DNA from: Methylomonas sp. MK1
Lineage (GTDB): Bacteria > Pseudomonadota > Gammaproteobacteria > Methylococcales > Methylomonadaceae
Reading direction: 5' to 3'
DNA length: 64,000 nucleotides
Assembly (NCBI RefSeq): GCF_000365425.1
Contig: NZ_AQOV01000001.1
Coordinates: 1,798,001 to 1,862,000 of the forward strand
Position numbers and translations under genes: made by a program. The first letter of the stretch is position 1; each line of letters begins with the position of its first letter. The notes under the pieces are model-generated. The model ran no database searches. It saw nothing but the letters and a program-made list of their open reading frames with translations, and was not told where the DNA came from. Shown in pieces: positions 35,894 through 43,227 of this stretch.

Positions 35894-36541
35894 TTAATCC
35901 TTGGAAAACCAGATGTCGCCGTAAGCGGCGCTAGCCTGTCCGCCGCTGTTGTCAGTATCGGTCATGATGGCGACGGCATCGATAGTGCTGATGTCTTCAC
36001 CGAATAGTTTCTTGAAATCGGCCCGGATATTACGCTTTTCGGTTTGCCAAACATTCAGTGAGGCTTCCGGCCCACGTAAAGCCAACATCATCGCATGATC
36101 ACCGGCAAAGGCATTGGGCCAGACGGTATCCTTTTTCGTGTTGCCGGCCCAGACATAATTGATGGCCTTGGTTTGCCAAAACGCCAGACCGCCTTTGACT
36201 ACCACATACACCCGCGCCGCGTAATCGTCGCCGGGTTTGCTTTGTTCGTTCAAGCCAGCCAAACGCTTGCCGATGCGCCACGACCAGTTCAGGAACGGGG
36301 TTTGTTCCAGATCGATATGCTGCTCTTTGAACATGCCGGAACCGGCGGCACGACTATCGGCCGTCAATACCGTCACGCCATCGATTGCTTGCAGACGGTA
36401 TAGGGTTTCGCCTTTGAAACTTTTATGCTCCCAACCCTCCAGGCGATTTTGGCTAAATTCGCCGATAGGCAGTTTATTATCGGCAACCGCCGCGTGATTC
36501 ATCGGTAGCATCGTTAAAAATATCCAGCAGAATTTTTTCAT
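35894..36541 (-). CDS. DUF3047 family exported protein
   Basis: 215 residues from ATG 36541, where a signal peptide starts (MKKFCWIFLTMLPMNHAAVA, cleaved near ADN). The rest is a beta-sandwich-like DUF3047 fold: IGEFSQNRLEGWEHKSFKGE, WSWRIGKRL, and AINYVWAGN, ending AAYGDIWFSKD. Predicted periplasmic. It begins right after the DoxX stop and ends two bases before arsS, so it is translated as part of the same operon. Function unknown; the fold could bind a ligand or carbohydrate. Confidence 0.82.
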   Translation of the reverse strand: MKKFCWIFLTMLPMNHAAVADNKLPIGEFSQNRLEGWEHKSFKGETLYRLQAIDGVTVLTADSRAAGSGMFKEQHIDLEQTPFLNWSWRIGKRLAGLNEQSKPGDDYAARVYVVVKGGLAFWQTKAINYVWAGNTKKDTVWPNAFAGDHAMMLALRGPEASLNVWQTEKRNIRADFKKLFGEDISTIDAVAIMTDTDNSGGQASAAYGDIWFSKD

Positions 36542-36543
36542 GT

Positions 36544-37098
36544 TTAAGCTGCTGTGCGTTGTTTCAACCAAGTATCAATAGCCAAGCCGCCACTGCCACT
36601 CAACAGCAGCGAACCGAGCATGAACAAATAAACCAACGGCAATTTGTAATTTCCATAACCTTGATCGGTAATAGCATAGCCTTTCCATAATTCGGCCAAT
36701 GTGTGCCATTCGGCGGGCCAATGTACGGCCGCGATGGCCACCACGGTCAACACCATTAGCGCCGCGCTAAAAAAGCGGGTCATGAATCCCAATATCAACG
36801 CAATCGGGGCGATGATCTCCAAGCCGGTGGCCAAGGTCCAGCTAAAATCCGTGGGCAATAAGCTGAACGGAAATGGGAAGCTCACATCGGCAAACCAGTT
36901 ATCGCCATGGAGTTTTTCCAGGCCGGCTTCGCCGAACTCGTAAGCCAACAACAGACGTAGAAAAATTGGCGCCAAGCCCTGTAAATTACTGTCGAAACAG
37001 CGAGAAAGCAGGCTGGGCATAGTGCATAGCCGCTCGATGCAGGAAGGAATCAGACAAGCTGTACAAGGATCTTGGGCGGATTTAGCGAGGTCGTTCAT
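36544..37098 (-). CDS. DoxX-family membrane protein of the bufferin operon (BufD-like)
   Basis: 184 residues from ATG 37098, preferred because GGAG lies eight bases upstream (the frame could start at 37119). After a short cysteine-containing N-terminus (DPCTACLIPSCIERLC) come four transmembrane helices of DoxX type, with LLAYEFGEAGLEKLHGDNWF in the first loop. DoxX proteins commonly sit beside DUF692 and DUF2063 genes; a redox or quinone-linked role is assumed for the family. The N-terminal Cys-x2-Cys pattern is unusual and might bind metal. Confidence 0.82.
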   Translation of the reverse strand: MNDLAKSAQDPCTACLIPSCIERLCTMPSLLSRCFDSNLQGLAPIFLRLLLAYEFGEAGLEKLHGDNWFADVSFPFPFSLLPTDFSWTLATGLEIIAPIALILGFMTRFFSAALMVLTVVAIAAVHWPAEWHTLAELWKGYAITDQGYGNYKLPLVYLFMLGSLLLSGSGGLAIDTWLKQRTAA

Positions 37099-37115
37099 CA
37101 GTGAGGCTCCAAAGT

Positions 37116-37877
37116 TCAAACCGGGCGAATATCGATGATCGCGCCCTGGCTATGTAGATCGGCCAGAATCTGCTGACCGAATTGGGTGAGTTCTAAAAAT
37201 TGCGCATCAGGGAGTTCGCTGCCTCTCATTGCTTGCAAGGCCTGTTGCCCAGTCAAGCCGTTATTTAACAGCAGGATCAGCTTGGCCGTGGCCAGATTCA
37301 GGGTTACAAACTGCACTTGATCCTCGCTATCGCGAAACCCAAGGACATGGGTAGCTGTTTCGGGCGGTTCACTCGGCAAAAAGTTTGGACCGATGTCCTG
37401 CACAGGCCAGTGGTAATGCAGCAATTGCATGACCGGTGCAAACACAGGCACATTGGCCAGCAATTCGGCATCAGACAACTGCTTTCGCGTGACCAGCTCG
37501 GCCTCGGCAATTGACAACTGTAATTCGATCCATTCGAACTGCGCCAGTTCGGCCAGAAACGGCCAATCATCGGGATGCTCACGTTCCTGTTGAAGATACT
37601 GCAAAAATTCGTCGGGAATCTGCCGGTAATAGGGTGTCAGGCAGCGATGTTTTGCAATGAAATCCAGCAGCAACGCCCGCCAGTCATCTTTGGATAAGAT
37701 GCTGTGAATCACCGGAAAACAGGCCGTCAGGCTCTCGTCGAATTTGTTGTAGAGCAGGTCGACATACACGGCCAGCCGCTCAGGGGCGAAGCCCACAGGT
37801 AGCTGCGCTGTTTGCGGTTGCCGCAAGTAATGCAGAAACTGCCGTTGCTGTTGTTGAAATGCGGGTGGCTGGCTCAT
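37116..37877 (-). CDS. DUF2063 partner protein of the MNIO enzyme (BufC-like)
   Basis: 253 residues. The N-terminal DUF2063 helical domain (FLHYLRQPQ, PERLAVYVDLLYNKFDESL, CFPVIHSIL) is followed by a smaller C-terminal domain with the HYHWPVQD pattern. Partner proteins of this type help DUF692 enzymes recognise their precursor peptide. Its start overlaps the MNIO gene by four bases, indicating a complex made in equal amounts. It ends 17 bases before the DoxX gene. Confidence 0.88.
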   Translation of the reverse strand: MSQPPAFQQQQRQFLHYLRQPQTAQLPVGFAPERLAVYVDLLYNKFDESLTACFPVIHSILSKDDWRALLLDFIAKHRCLTPYYRQIPDEFLQYLQQEREHPDDWPFLAELAQFEWIELQLSIAEAELVTRKQLSDAELLANVPVFAPVMQLLHYHWPVQDIGPNFLPSEPPETATHVLGFRDSEDQVQFVTLNLATAKLILLLNNGLTGQQALQAMRGSELPDAQFLELTQFGQQILADLHSQGAIIDIRPV

Positions 37878-38746
37878 GCCGCTACCTCGCTGATGCCTTG
37901 TGCGCTTCGGCCATGCCGATGGTTTTTTTGCAAGGCACGAATTCGTTCCACTTCGGTCAGTAACTCGGCCAATGGCGGAATGTTACTGTCGCGTTCCACC
38001 AAGGTCGGAAACTCGCCAAAGCGTCGATAGGCCTCGGCCAGCAACTCCCAAACAGGTTCGATGGTGTTCTGGCCGTGGGTGTCAATGATCAAGCCCGAAG
38101 GTTCCAGGTCGTGACCGGCCACATGCCCATAAACGATGCGCTCGCCGGGCAAACCGCGTAAAAACGCCACCGGATCGTAGCCATGGTTGACGCTGTTGAC
38201 GTAGATGTTGTTGACATCCAGATGCAAATAACAGTCGGCTTCGCTCAATACCGCATTGATAAAGCTTAGTTCGTCCATTTCCGCCTGCGGCGGCTGCACA
38301 TAGTAAGAAGCGTTTTCCAAAGCAATAGGCCGTTCCAGAATATCCTGAGTCTGGCGGATACGTCCGGCGACATGCCTGACCGCCTGCTCGGTAAGAGGGA
38401 TCGGATATAAGTCATAAAAGTGTCCCTCGTCACTGCAAAAGCTCAAATGCTCGGTGTACAGGGCAAAATCATGATGATCGAGAAACTGTTTCAGCTCGGC
38501 TAAAAATACGGTATCGAGCGGCGCGGGACCACCCAGCGACAAGGCCAAACCGTGCGCCACGAAACGGTGACGCTCGGTCAGGCTGCGAAACTGCTTACCG
38601 AGATGACCACCGACGCCCACCCAGTTTTCCGGCGAAACTTCGAAAAAATCTATACTGTCCGGTACGCCGGTTTGCAACGCGGGCAACAGCGCGCGCCGCA
38701 AACCTAAACCGGAACCTATAAGACCGAAAGGATTGGAAGTGGTCAT
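37874..38746 (-). CDS. MNIO family (DUF692) multinuclear iron peptide-modifying enzyme (BufB-like)
   Basis: 290 residues from ATG 38746, following GAGGGACC; the longer frame runs through the precursor gene. A TIM barrel with GLGLRRALLPALQTGVPDSI, DFFEVSPENW, YTEHLSFCSDEGHFYDL, IALENASYYV, YLHLDVNNIYVNSVNHGYDP and VERDSNIP, which hold the His/Asp/Glu iron ligands of the family. In characterised bufferin systems this enzyme converts precursor cysteines to thiooxazoles that bind copper. Lies 16 bases after the precursor gene and overlaps the DUF2063 gene. Confidence 0.92.
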   Translation of the reverse strand: MTTSNPFGLIGSGLGLRRALLPALQTGVPDSIDFFEVSPENWVGVGGHLGKQFRSLTERHRFVAHGLALSLGGPAPLDTVFLAELKQFLDHHDFALYTEHLSFCSDEGHFYDLYPIPLTEQAVRHVAGRIRQTQDILERPIALENASYYVQPPQAEMDELSFINAVLSEADCYLHLDVNNIYVNSVNHGYDPVAFLRGLPGERIVYGHVAGHDLEPSGLIIDTHGQNTIEPVWELLAEAYRRFGEFPTLVERDSNIPPLAELLTEVERIRALQKNHRHGRSAQGISEVAA

Positions 38747-38762
38747 TGGCGGTCCCTCTGGC

Positions 38763-39089
38763 TTATTTTGCGGTTTTACCGCTGCAACCACCTTCAGGCA
38801 TCTTGGCGCTACAGCCACCTTCAGGCATTTTGGCACTGCAACCGCCTTCGGCGCCTTTCATGTCCTTCATTTTGTTGGCACCGCATTTACCTTCGCCGCA
38901 TTTACCTTCCTTCATCTTGGCGCTGCAACCCCCTTCAGCAGATTTGCCGTCCGCCGCCGCCAATTGTTGGGCAGGATGGATACTGGACATGGCAAACGGA
39001 TTTTCGCCGGCTTGAATGATGGGGGCCGCGCTCAGTAAAGTCGAAGCCAAAGCACTGCTCAAAGTCAAAGATAAGGTTTTTTTGTTCAT
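38763..39089 (-). CDS. Bufferin-type RiPP precursor (BufA2-like), cysteine repeat protein
   Basis: 108 residues. The signal peptide (1-27, ending APIIQA) is followed by a linker and a repeat tail with six cysteines: two in EGKCG and four in EGGCS contexts, separated by lysine/methionine spacers (AKMPEGGCSAK). EGKCG is the modified motif of known bufferins; EGGCS is a variant. No other cysteines are present. GGAG lies before the start. Expected fate: modification by the MNIO enzyme, then export to the periplasm, where it would chelate copper or another thiophilic metal. An ECF-type promoter lies about 62 bases upstream. Confidence 0.88.
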   Translation of the reverse strand: MNKKTLSLTLSSALASTLLSAAPIIQAGENPFAMSSIHPAQQLAAADGKSAEGGCSAKMKEGKCGEGKCGANKMKDMKGAEGGCSAKMPEGGCSAKMPEGGCSGKTAK

Positions 39090-39150
39090 GGTGTTCTCTC
39101 CAGTGGATTAATGAATAATGAGGACAAGCAACAATGCCTTCCTGCTCCAT

Positions 39151-39178
39151 CAGTCGGAGTCAGTTTGAATTCCTTACA
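39151..39178 (-). promoter_or_regulatory. ECF sigma promoter candidate for the bufferin-arsS operon
   Basis: Read on the minus strand: TGTAAGG (39178-39172), 15-base spacer, CGACTG (39156-39151), followed by ATGG. The same pair of boxes precedes three other transcription units in this window. It is about 62 bases before the bufA start. Confidence 0.7.
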
Positions 39179-39197
39179 AATTTTTTTCGATGCTTTC

Positions 39198-40499
39198 TTA
39201 GCATAATGCCCGTGCCAAGAACCCCATGCCCGGCGTAGGCTTGCCAAACTCGTGCCTGATGTTTGTCTCGTGTTCCCGTAGTAGCATGAACCCGTTTGCA
39301 TTTAGTAAGTCTGTGAGATAGCGGTTACTGTGACTGTAACGGCCACTGGTATTGAGTTGATAACCGAGTGGGACCTCAACCGAGCTAGTCTGTTCGACGG
39401 TGAAGCAAAACGTCCCTAACGGCGACAATGCCTGTCGGACCAATACGAAAATCTCGCTTAGGTCGCCAAAATAAACCAGGGTGTCGGCCATTGTTATCAA
39501 ATCAAACGCTTGCTGTTTCCTTGTCAGATAACCCGTCAGTTCCGACTCTACCAAATCGTCGTAAAGCGCTCTTTCCGCCGCCTTGCCAAGCATGCGCGAC
39601 GAAATATCTACGCCCGTGAGCAGACGTGCGTAAGGTTTTAATACTGGCGCGCACAGCCCCGTACCGCAGCCACCGTCGAGCACCGACAGATTTGCATTCG
39701 CCATCAAGCAGTCATTCAGCAAGCTACAGACCATATCGGGACCGCAATACCCGAGATTACCGACCAGTTTGCTATCGAAATTTTCAGCTATGTCGTCAAA
39801 TAGACTGATCAGATAACGATCCGAGGCTTTAGTCGGGATGTCTTGACCGGTGCATGCGACAAGGTGATGTCTGGCCAACGGATTGTCGGGTTCGGCATCC
39901 AACCAGCTTCGATAACAGTCGGCGGCTTCGGCGACAAGTCCCAGCCGATAGTAAGCAATGCCTAGCATCTTCAAGGGTTTGTCGGTCAGAGGTGGCTGCA
40001 CATATGCTCGGCAAGCGAAAAAAGAAGACTCTTCCACTTTGTTTTGTTCCGCCAGCAGCGCAGCCAAGTTGTTTAGCGCGGGCACGAAATTCGGACTATG
40101 ACTGACTGCATGTCGATAAGCTGTTTCCGCCTCGGGCAACTCATTTAGCCGGTGCAGCACCGACCCCAAATTGTTCCAGAGATTGGCATCGGTAGCGTTC
40201 AATTCAAGCGCGGCGGAAAACGCTTGGCGCGCCTCGGCGAAACGTCCGTTTTCCGTGAGAATGTTCCCCAGATCGTTGTAACGTTCCGGGCTGGATGCAT
40301 CTAGTTGCAGGGCACGCAAAATCATCTCGATAGATTCCGCTGTATTTCCCTGCTGATGCAAGACTACGCCGAGATAGTGCAAAGCTTCTACATGATCCGG
40401 GTCGGCGGCAAGCATTTCACGGTAAGCGATGGCGGCATCGACAATTTCACCGGCCACGTGCTTTGCCAATGCTAAATCAAAGACTGTTTGATTTTTCAA
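39198..40499 (-). CDS. TPR-repeat SAM-dependent methyltransferase
   Basis: 433 residues. Residues 1-215 form about six tetratricopeptide repeats (ALHYLGVVLHQQGNTAESIE, NDLGNILTENGRFAEARQAF, NNLGSVLHRLNELPEAETAY). Residues 220-433 are a class I methyltransferase domain with motif I LSVLDGGCGTGL, D in LTGVDISSRML and LITMADTLVYFG. The TPR part should bind a protein or peptide partner. An ECF-type promoter shared with the bufferin operon lies upstream. The target could be a peptide or an arsenic compound, but nothing in the sequence decides. Confidence 0.87.
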   Translation of the reverse strand: MKNQTVFDLALAKHVAGEIVDAAIAYREMLAADPDHVEALHYLGVVLHQQGNTAESIEMILRALQLDASSPERYNDLGNILTENGRFAEARQAFSAALELNATDANLWNNLGSVLHRLNELPEAETAYRHAVSHSPNFVPALNNLAALLAEQNKVEESSFFACRAYVQPPLTDKPLKMLGIAYYRLGLVAEAADCYRSWLDAEPDNPLARHHLVACTGQDIPTKASDRYLISLFDDIAENFDSKLVGNLGYCGPDMVCSLLNDCLMANANLSVLDGGCGTGLCAPVLKPYARLLTGVDISSRMLGKAAERALYDDLVESELTGYLTRKQQAFDLITMADTLVYFGDLSEIFVLVRQALSPLGTFCFTVEQTSSVEVPLGYQLNTSGRYSHSNRYLTDLLNANGFMLLREHETNIRHEFGKPTPGMGFLARALC

Positions 40500-40590
40500 G
40501 AGACTTCACCCAAGTTTGATGCGCTATTAATAAAAGAAGTAATCCTATCGCTGGAGGTTTAACGGATTAAGTTAGCAACAGGGCATCTAT

Positions 40591-40618
40591 CAGTCGCATC
40601 CCGGTCAAAATCCTTACA
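40591..40618 (-). promoter_or_regulatory. ECF sigma promoter candidate for the TPR-methyltransferase
   Basis: Minus strand: TGTAAGG (40618-40612), 15-base spacer, CGACTG (40596-40591), followed by ATAG. Nearly identical to the bufA promoter, including spacing and the bases after CGACTG. Confidence 0.7.
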
Positions 40619-40643
40619 CAGGTCGTATAAAACCTGTGTAAGG
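40612..40643. promoter_or_regulatory. Palindrome joining two divergent ECF -35 boxes
   Basis: Perfect 12-bp arms CCTTACACAGGT and ACCTGTGTAAGG around the loop CGTATAAA. Each arm carries one TGTAAGG box, one facing left and one facing right, so the dyad symmetry is created by, and extends beyond, the two promoters. A regulator site for a second factor is possible. Confidence 0.6.
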
Positions 40644-40663
40644 AAATCATCCATTCTCACGAC
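40637..40663 (+). promoter_or_regulatory. ECF sigma promoter candidate for the HD-GYP gene
   Basis: Plus strand: TGTAAGG (40637-40643), 16-base spacer, CGAC (40660-40663), 45 bases before the ATG at 40709. Diverges from the TPR-methyltransferase promoter. Confidence 0.65.
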
Positions 40664-40708
40664 AAAGAAAAATTTACTGAATACAGTATTGCCAAACAGG
40701 AGATGCCG

Positions 40709-41617
40709 ATGAAATCAATACAAAATGCAAGTCACACTCAAAATTTGCTGCACACCTTGTATAGCATGGCGTTTCTGGTGGAAGCCCGCGATCCTTATAC
40801 CGGCGGGCATTTATGGCGGGTGTCGCAGTATTCGACGCGATTGGCATTGGCGTGCGGGTTTTCCAAACAGGACGCTGTGGTTGCTGGGTTGGGCGGCTTT
40901 TTACATGATTTGGGCAAAGTCGGCGTGCCGGACAGTATTCTTAATAATCCCGGCAAGCTTACCGATGCGGAATATGCCGTGATGAAAACCCATCCGGCCT
41001 TGGGCGCTCAAGTGTTAGAGGGGCATCCTTTGGCGCCGTTGGCAATGGATGCGGTGCTAAGTCATCATGAGCGCGTTGATGGCCGGGGCTATCCGTCCGG
41101 TTTAGGCGGTAGAAAGATTCCTGAATCCGCGCGTATCGTTGGGATTGCAGATGCCTTTGACGCGATGACCAGCACCCGGCCTTATCGGAAGGGTATGCCG
41201 GTGACAGCTGCCATCGAGCAGATCGAGATGAATTTGGACCAACAATTTGATCTGCATTTCGGTCGCCATTTCATCGAGTTGGCAAAATCCAATGAGCTGG
41301 ATGGCATTATCGGACATAGCGATAGCGGTATTCCGATGCGCGAATGCCCGGTGTGCGGACCGGTTGTAGTGGTGCATAAACACCAGAAAGCTGGTGACCA
41401 GGTGTTTTGCCGGGTATGTGGTAACGGCTTTGCTCTGGAAAAGCAGCAAGGCAAACTGACACTAAAACCAACGATGCAAAAAGGCAGTGCAGCGGATTTA
41501 CAAGCGCTGATTGATCATGATTTGCTGGCAAGACTACTGGATGAATCGCTGCCGTATTTGCCGGTCGATATTGGCAACGGCAAAAGCTGGCTGCGGCGGT
41601 TACGTGATCGGTTTTGA
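40709..41617 (+). CDS. HD-GYP domain phosphodiesterase with C-terminal zinc ribbon
   Basis: 302 residues from ATG 40709, which has AGGAG six bases upstream; the ATG at 40703 overlaps that site. The HD-GYP core has H66-D67 (GFLHDLGKVGVPD), H119-H120 and the GYP triplet at 127-129 (HHERVDGRGYP), so it should be an active cyclic-di-GMP phosphodiesterase. After the catalytic domain comes a four-cysteine zinc ribbon (CPVC and CRVC, near residues 210-238), then a short tail. No sensory input domain is seen. Probable member of the local ECF regulon. Confidence 0.88.
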   Translation: MKSIQNASHTQNLLHTLYSMAFLVEARDPYTGGHLWRVSQYSTRLALACGFSKQDAVVAGLGGFLHDLGKVGVPDSILNNPGKLTDAEYAVMKTHPALGAQVLEGHPLAPLAMDAVLSHHERVDGRGYPSGLGGRKIPESARIVGIADAFDAMTSTRPYRKGMPVTAAIEQIEMNLDQQFDLHFGRHFIELAKSNELDGIIGHSDSGIPMRECPVCGPVVVVHKHQKAGDQVFCRVCGNGFALEKQQGKLTLKPTMQKGSAADLQALIDHDLLARLLDESLPYLPVDIGNGKSWLRRLRDRF

Positions 41618-41629
41618 ATGAGGTCAGGA

Positions 41630-41851
41630 TCAGCCACAACACCCGGCCTGCTTGCCGTGCAACTGTATCGGCGGACAAGGGACGTCCCCATAGGAACAAA
41701 ATACGCAACAATCGCCGGGCTTAGGTTTTAACAGGCTATGACAGCCCTGGCATTCGTAAAACCACTGGCAGGCATCGCTGGGCATGACTTCGGTTTTGTG
41801 ATGTCCGCATTCCGGGCAGGTTAAAGTGGATTCCCAAATAACGTTATTCAT
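41630..41851 (-). CDS. Small cysteine-rich protein of the mer operon
   Basis: 73 residues with a CPECGHH zinc-ribbon start, CQWFYECQGC, and the signature GDCCVFCSYGDVPCPPIQ, ending CCG. This GDCCVFCSYG protein is often found as a hypothetical gene with mer-type transport genes. Eleven cysteines suggest metal binding. It overlaps the merP stop by ATGA, so it is the third gene of merT-merP. Function unknown; a mercury chaperone or scavenger is plausible. Confidence 0.78.
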   Translation of the reverse strand: MNNVIWESTLTCPECGHHKTEVMPSDACQWFYECQGCHSLLKPKPGDCCVFCSYGDVPCPPIQLHGKQAGCCG

Positions 41852-42135
41852 GGTCTTAACTCTTTGAGTGTGGCGGGATAGCCCGCATCGTCGGCGACGC
41901 GTAGCAACACTTCGACAGTGGTTTTAGCCGCGTCGAAATGCACAATGGCCTGACGACTATCGACGTTGAATGTCATGCCTGTGACGCCCGTGATCCGATT
42001 CAGCGCCATTTTTATCGTGACCGGACAGGCTGCACAGCTCATGCCGGGGATTGTGAGTACGGCGGTACGAGATTCGGCACAAACCGGTTGGATAACAGCG
42101 ACAGCCATCATCAACATAGCAAAGTATCGTTTCAT
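41848..42135 (-). CDS. merP: Periplasmic mercury-binding protein MerP
   Basis: 95 residues with a signal peptide (MKRYFAMLMMAVAVIQPVCA) and an HMA domain carrying GMSC34-AAC37-P, the mercury-binding pair, plus VDSRQAIVHFD and DAGYPATLKE. Length and order match MerP. It follows merT by nine bases and overlaps the cysteine-rich gene. MerP passes Hg(II) to MerT in the inner membrane. Confidence 0.88.
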   Translation of the reverse strand: MKRYFAMLMMAVAVIQPVCAESRTAVLTIPGMSCAACPVTIKMALNRITGVTGMTFNVDSRQAIVHFDAAKTTVEVLLRVADDAGYPATLKELRP

Positions 42136-42144
42136 GATGGTTGC

Positions 42145-42495
42145 CTAATAAAACCAGGGAAGAAGATAAGGAAAAATCAACGCCAGCAGAATCAACGTCG
42201 ATACGACCCAAAACAGGACAATGCTCTGTTTATGTTGTGGCGATTGAGAGCAGGATTCGCTGGCCTGGCAAGCGGGCATCGACCGGAAGATGCGTTGTCC
42301 TGCAAACAAAAGGGCAAGCAACGAAAGACCGATAAAAAAGGGCCGATAGGGTTCCAGCACCGTCAGATTGGCTAACCAAGCACCGCTGAAACCCAGTGCC
42401 ACTAACAATAGCGGTCCCAGGCAACACAGAGACGCCAGCGCGGCACCCAGTCCGCTAACGAACAAAAAGTAACGGCTGTAGGGCGATTCGGGCAT
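42145..42495 (-). CDS. merT: Mercury transport protein MerT
   Basis: 116 residues from ATG 42495, after a CAGGAAAATCC site; the longer frame would cross the mer promoter. Three hydrophobic helices, the first with C24-C25 (SLCCLGPLL), and a second cysteine pair in the loop (MPACQASESC). These are the MerT hallmarks. Controlled by the mer promoter upstream. No merA is present in the operon, so mercury taken in would need a reductase from elsewhere. Confidence 0.9.
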   Translation of the reverse strand: MPESPYSRYFLFVSGLGAALASLCCLGPLLLVALGFSGAWLANLTVLEPYRPFFIGLSLLALLFAGQRIFRSMPACQASESCSQSPQHKQSIVLFWVVSTLILLALIFPYLLPWFY

Positions 42496-42524
42496 GGATT
42501 TTCCTGGTTGATGAAACTGGGGTA

Positions 42525-42555
42525 AGCTTATTCCCGTAGTCAAGTACGGAGTCAA
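42525..42555 (-). promoter_or_regulatory. mer operator-promoter
   Basis: On the minus strand: -35 TTGACT (42555-42550), a 19-base spacer holding the dyad CCGTACTTGACTACGG (42549-42534), and -10 TAAGCT (42530-42525). The long 19-base spacer and the CCGTA/TACGG dyad are the classic MerR-activated arrangement. Confidence 0.9.
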
Positions 42556-42560
42556 TAGTA

Positions 42561-42974
42561 ATGAACAAAACTCTGGACAGTCTGACAATTGGCGGATTAG
42601 CCAAAGCGACGAGGATTGGTGTGGAAACGATACGCTTTTATCAGCGTCGGGGATTGTTGTCGGAACCAGATAGGCCGTTGGGCGGTATCCGGCGTTATGG
42701 TGCGACGGACGTTCAGCGGATCGTTTTCATCAAATCCGCGCAACGGTTGGGGTTCAGTCTTGAAGAAGTGGCCGACTTGCTAAAACTGGCGGACAGCCAA
42801 CATTGCGACGAGGCACGTACACTGGCAGAGCATAAACTCGAAGATGTCCAACAGCGCATCGCCGAGTTACGCCGTATGGAAATGGCCTTGCAGGATTTGA
42901 TCGGACGTTGCCAAACCAATCGGAACGAGGTGAGTTGTCCGTTGATTGCGGCGTTGCAAGTAAAGTACTACTGA
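42561..42974 (+). CDS. merR: Mercury-responsive regulator MerR
   Basis: 137 residues, very close to the MerR pattern. The helix-turn-helix is [20 protein letters not shown], then [19 protein letters not shown]. All three mercury ligands are present at the canonical positions C82 (SQHCDEA), C117 (GRCQTN) and C126 (VSCPLI). Divergent from merT, with the mer operator between them and overlapping its own leader, so it should repress and, with Hg(II), activate merTP. Confidence 0.93.
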   Translation: MNKTLDSLTIGGLAKATRIGVETIRFYQRRGLLSEPDRPLGGIRRYGATDVQRIVFIKSAQRLGFSLEEVADLLKLADSQHCDEARTLAEHKLEDVQQRIAELRRMEMALQDLIGRCQTNRNEVSCPLIAALQVKYY

Positions 42975-43026
42975 GACGCGGCATAGCATCTATTCAGCGA
43001 CCATCATTCAAGCCTGAATGTGACAC

Positions 43027-43227
43027 TCAGTTTTTTTTATCCAAGCGCTTTTGCAATTGCACCGTATAACCAAGCGCGGCTTTGCGGATGAACTGGGATT
43101 GACTCTGGAAGTTACGGCAGCGGGAACACATCATCACATGCACTCCAATCGCCAGGCGTTCGCTAACGCTGAGTTTCTTGTCCAAGCCCTGTGACACTAG
43201 GGCGGTAATATCGCGACAACTACGCAT
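43027..43227 (-). CDS. Zinc-binding anti-sigma factor (zf-HC2)
   Basis: 66 residues from ATG 43227, with AAGGAG upstream; the start overlaps the sigma gene by eight bases. It carries the H-x3-C-x2-C zinc motif (HVMMCSRC) after a helical segment DITALVSQGLDKKLSVSERL. There is no membrane helix, so it is a soluble zinc anti-sigma of the ZAS type. Partner of the sigma factor directly upstream. Confidence 0.85.
   Translation of the reverse strand: MRSCRDITALVSQGLDKKLSVSERLAIGVHVMMCSRCRNFQSQSQFIRKAALGYTVQLQKRLDKKN

Noticed and set aside
36095..36403. 102-codon plus-strand open frame
   Set aside because: Antisense to the DUF3047 gene in the tight bufferin operon.
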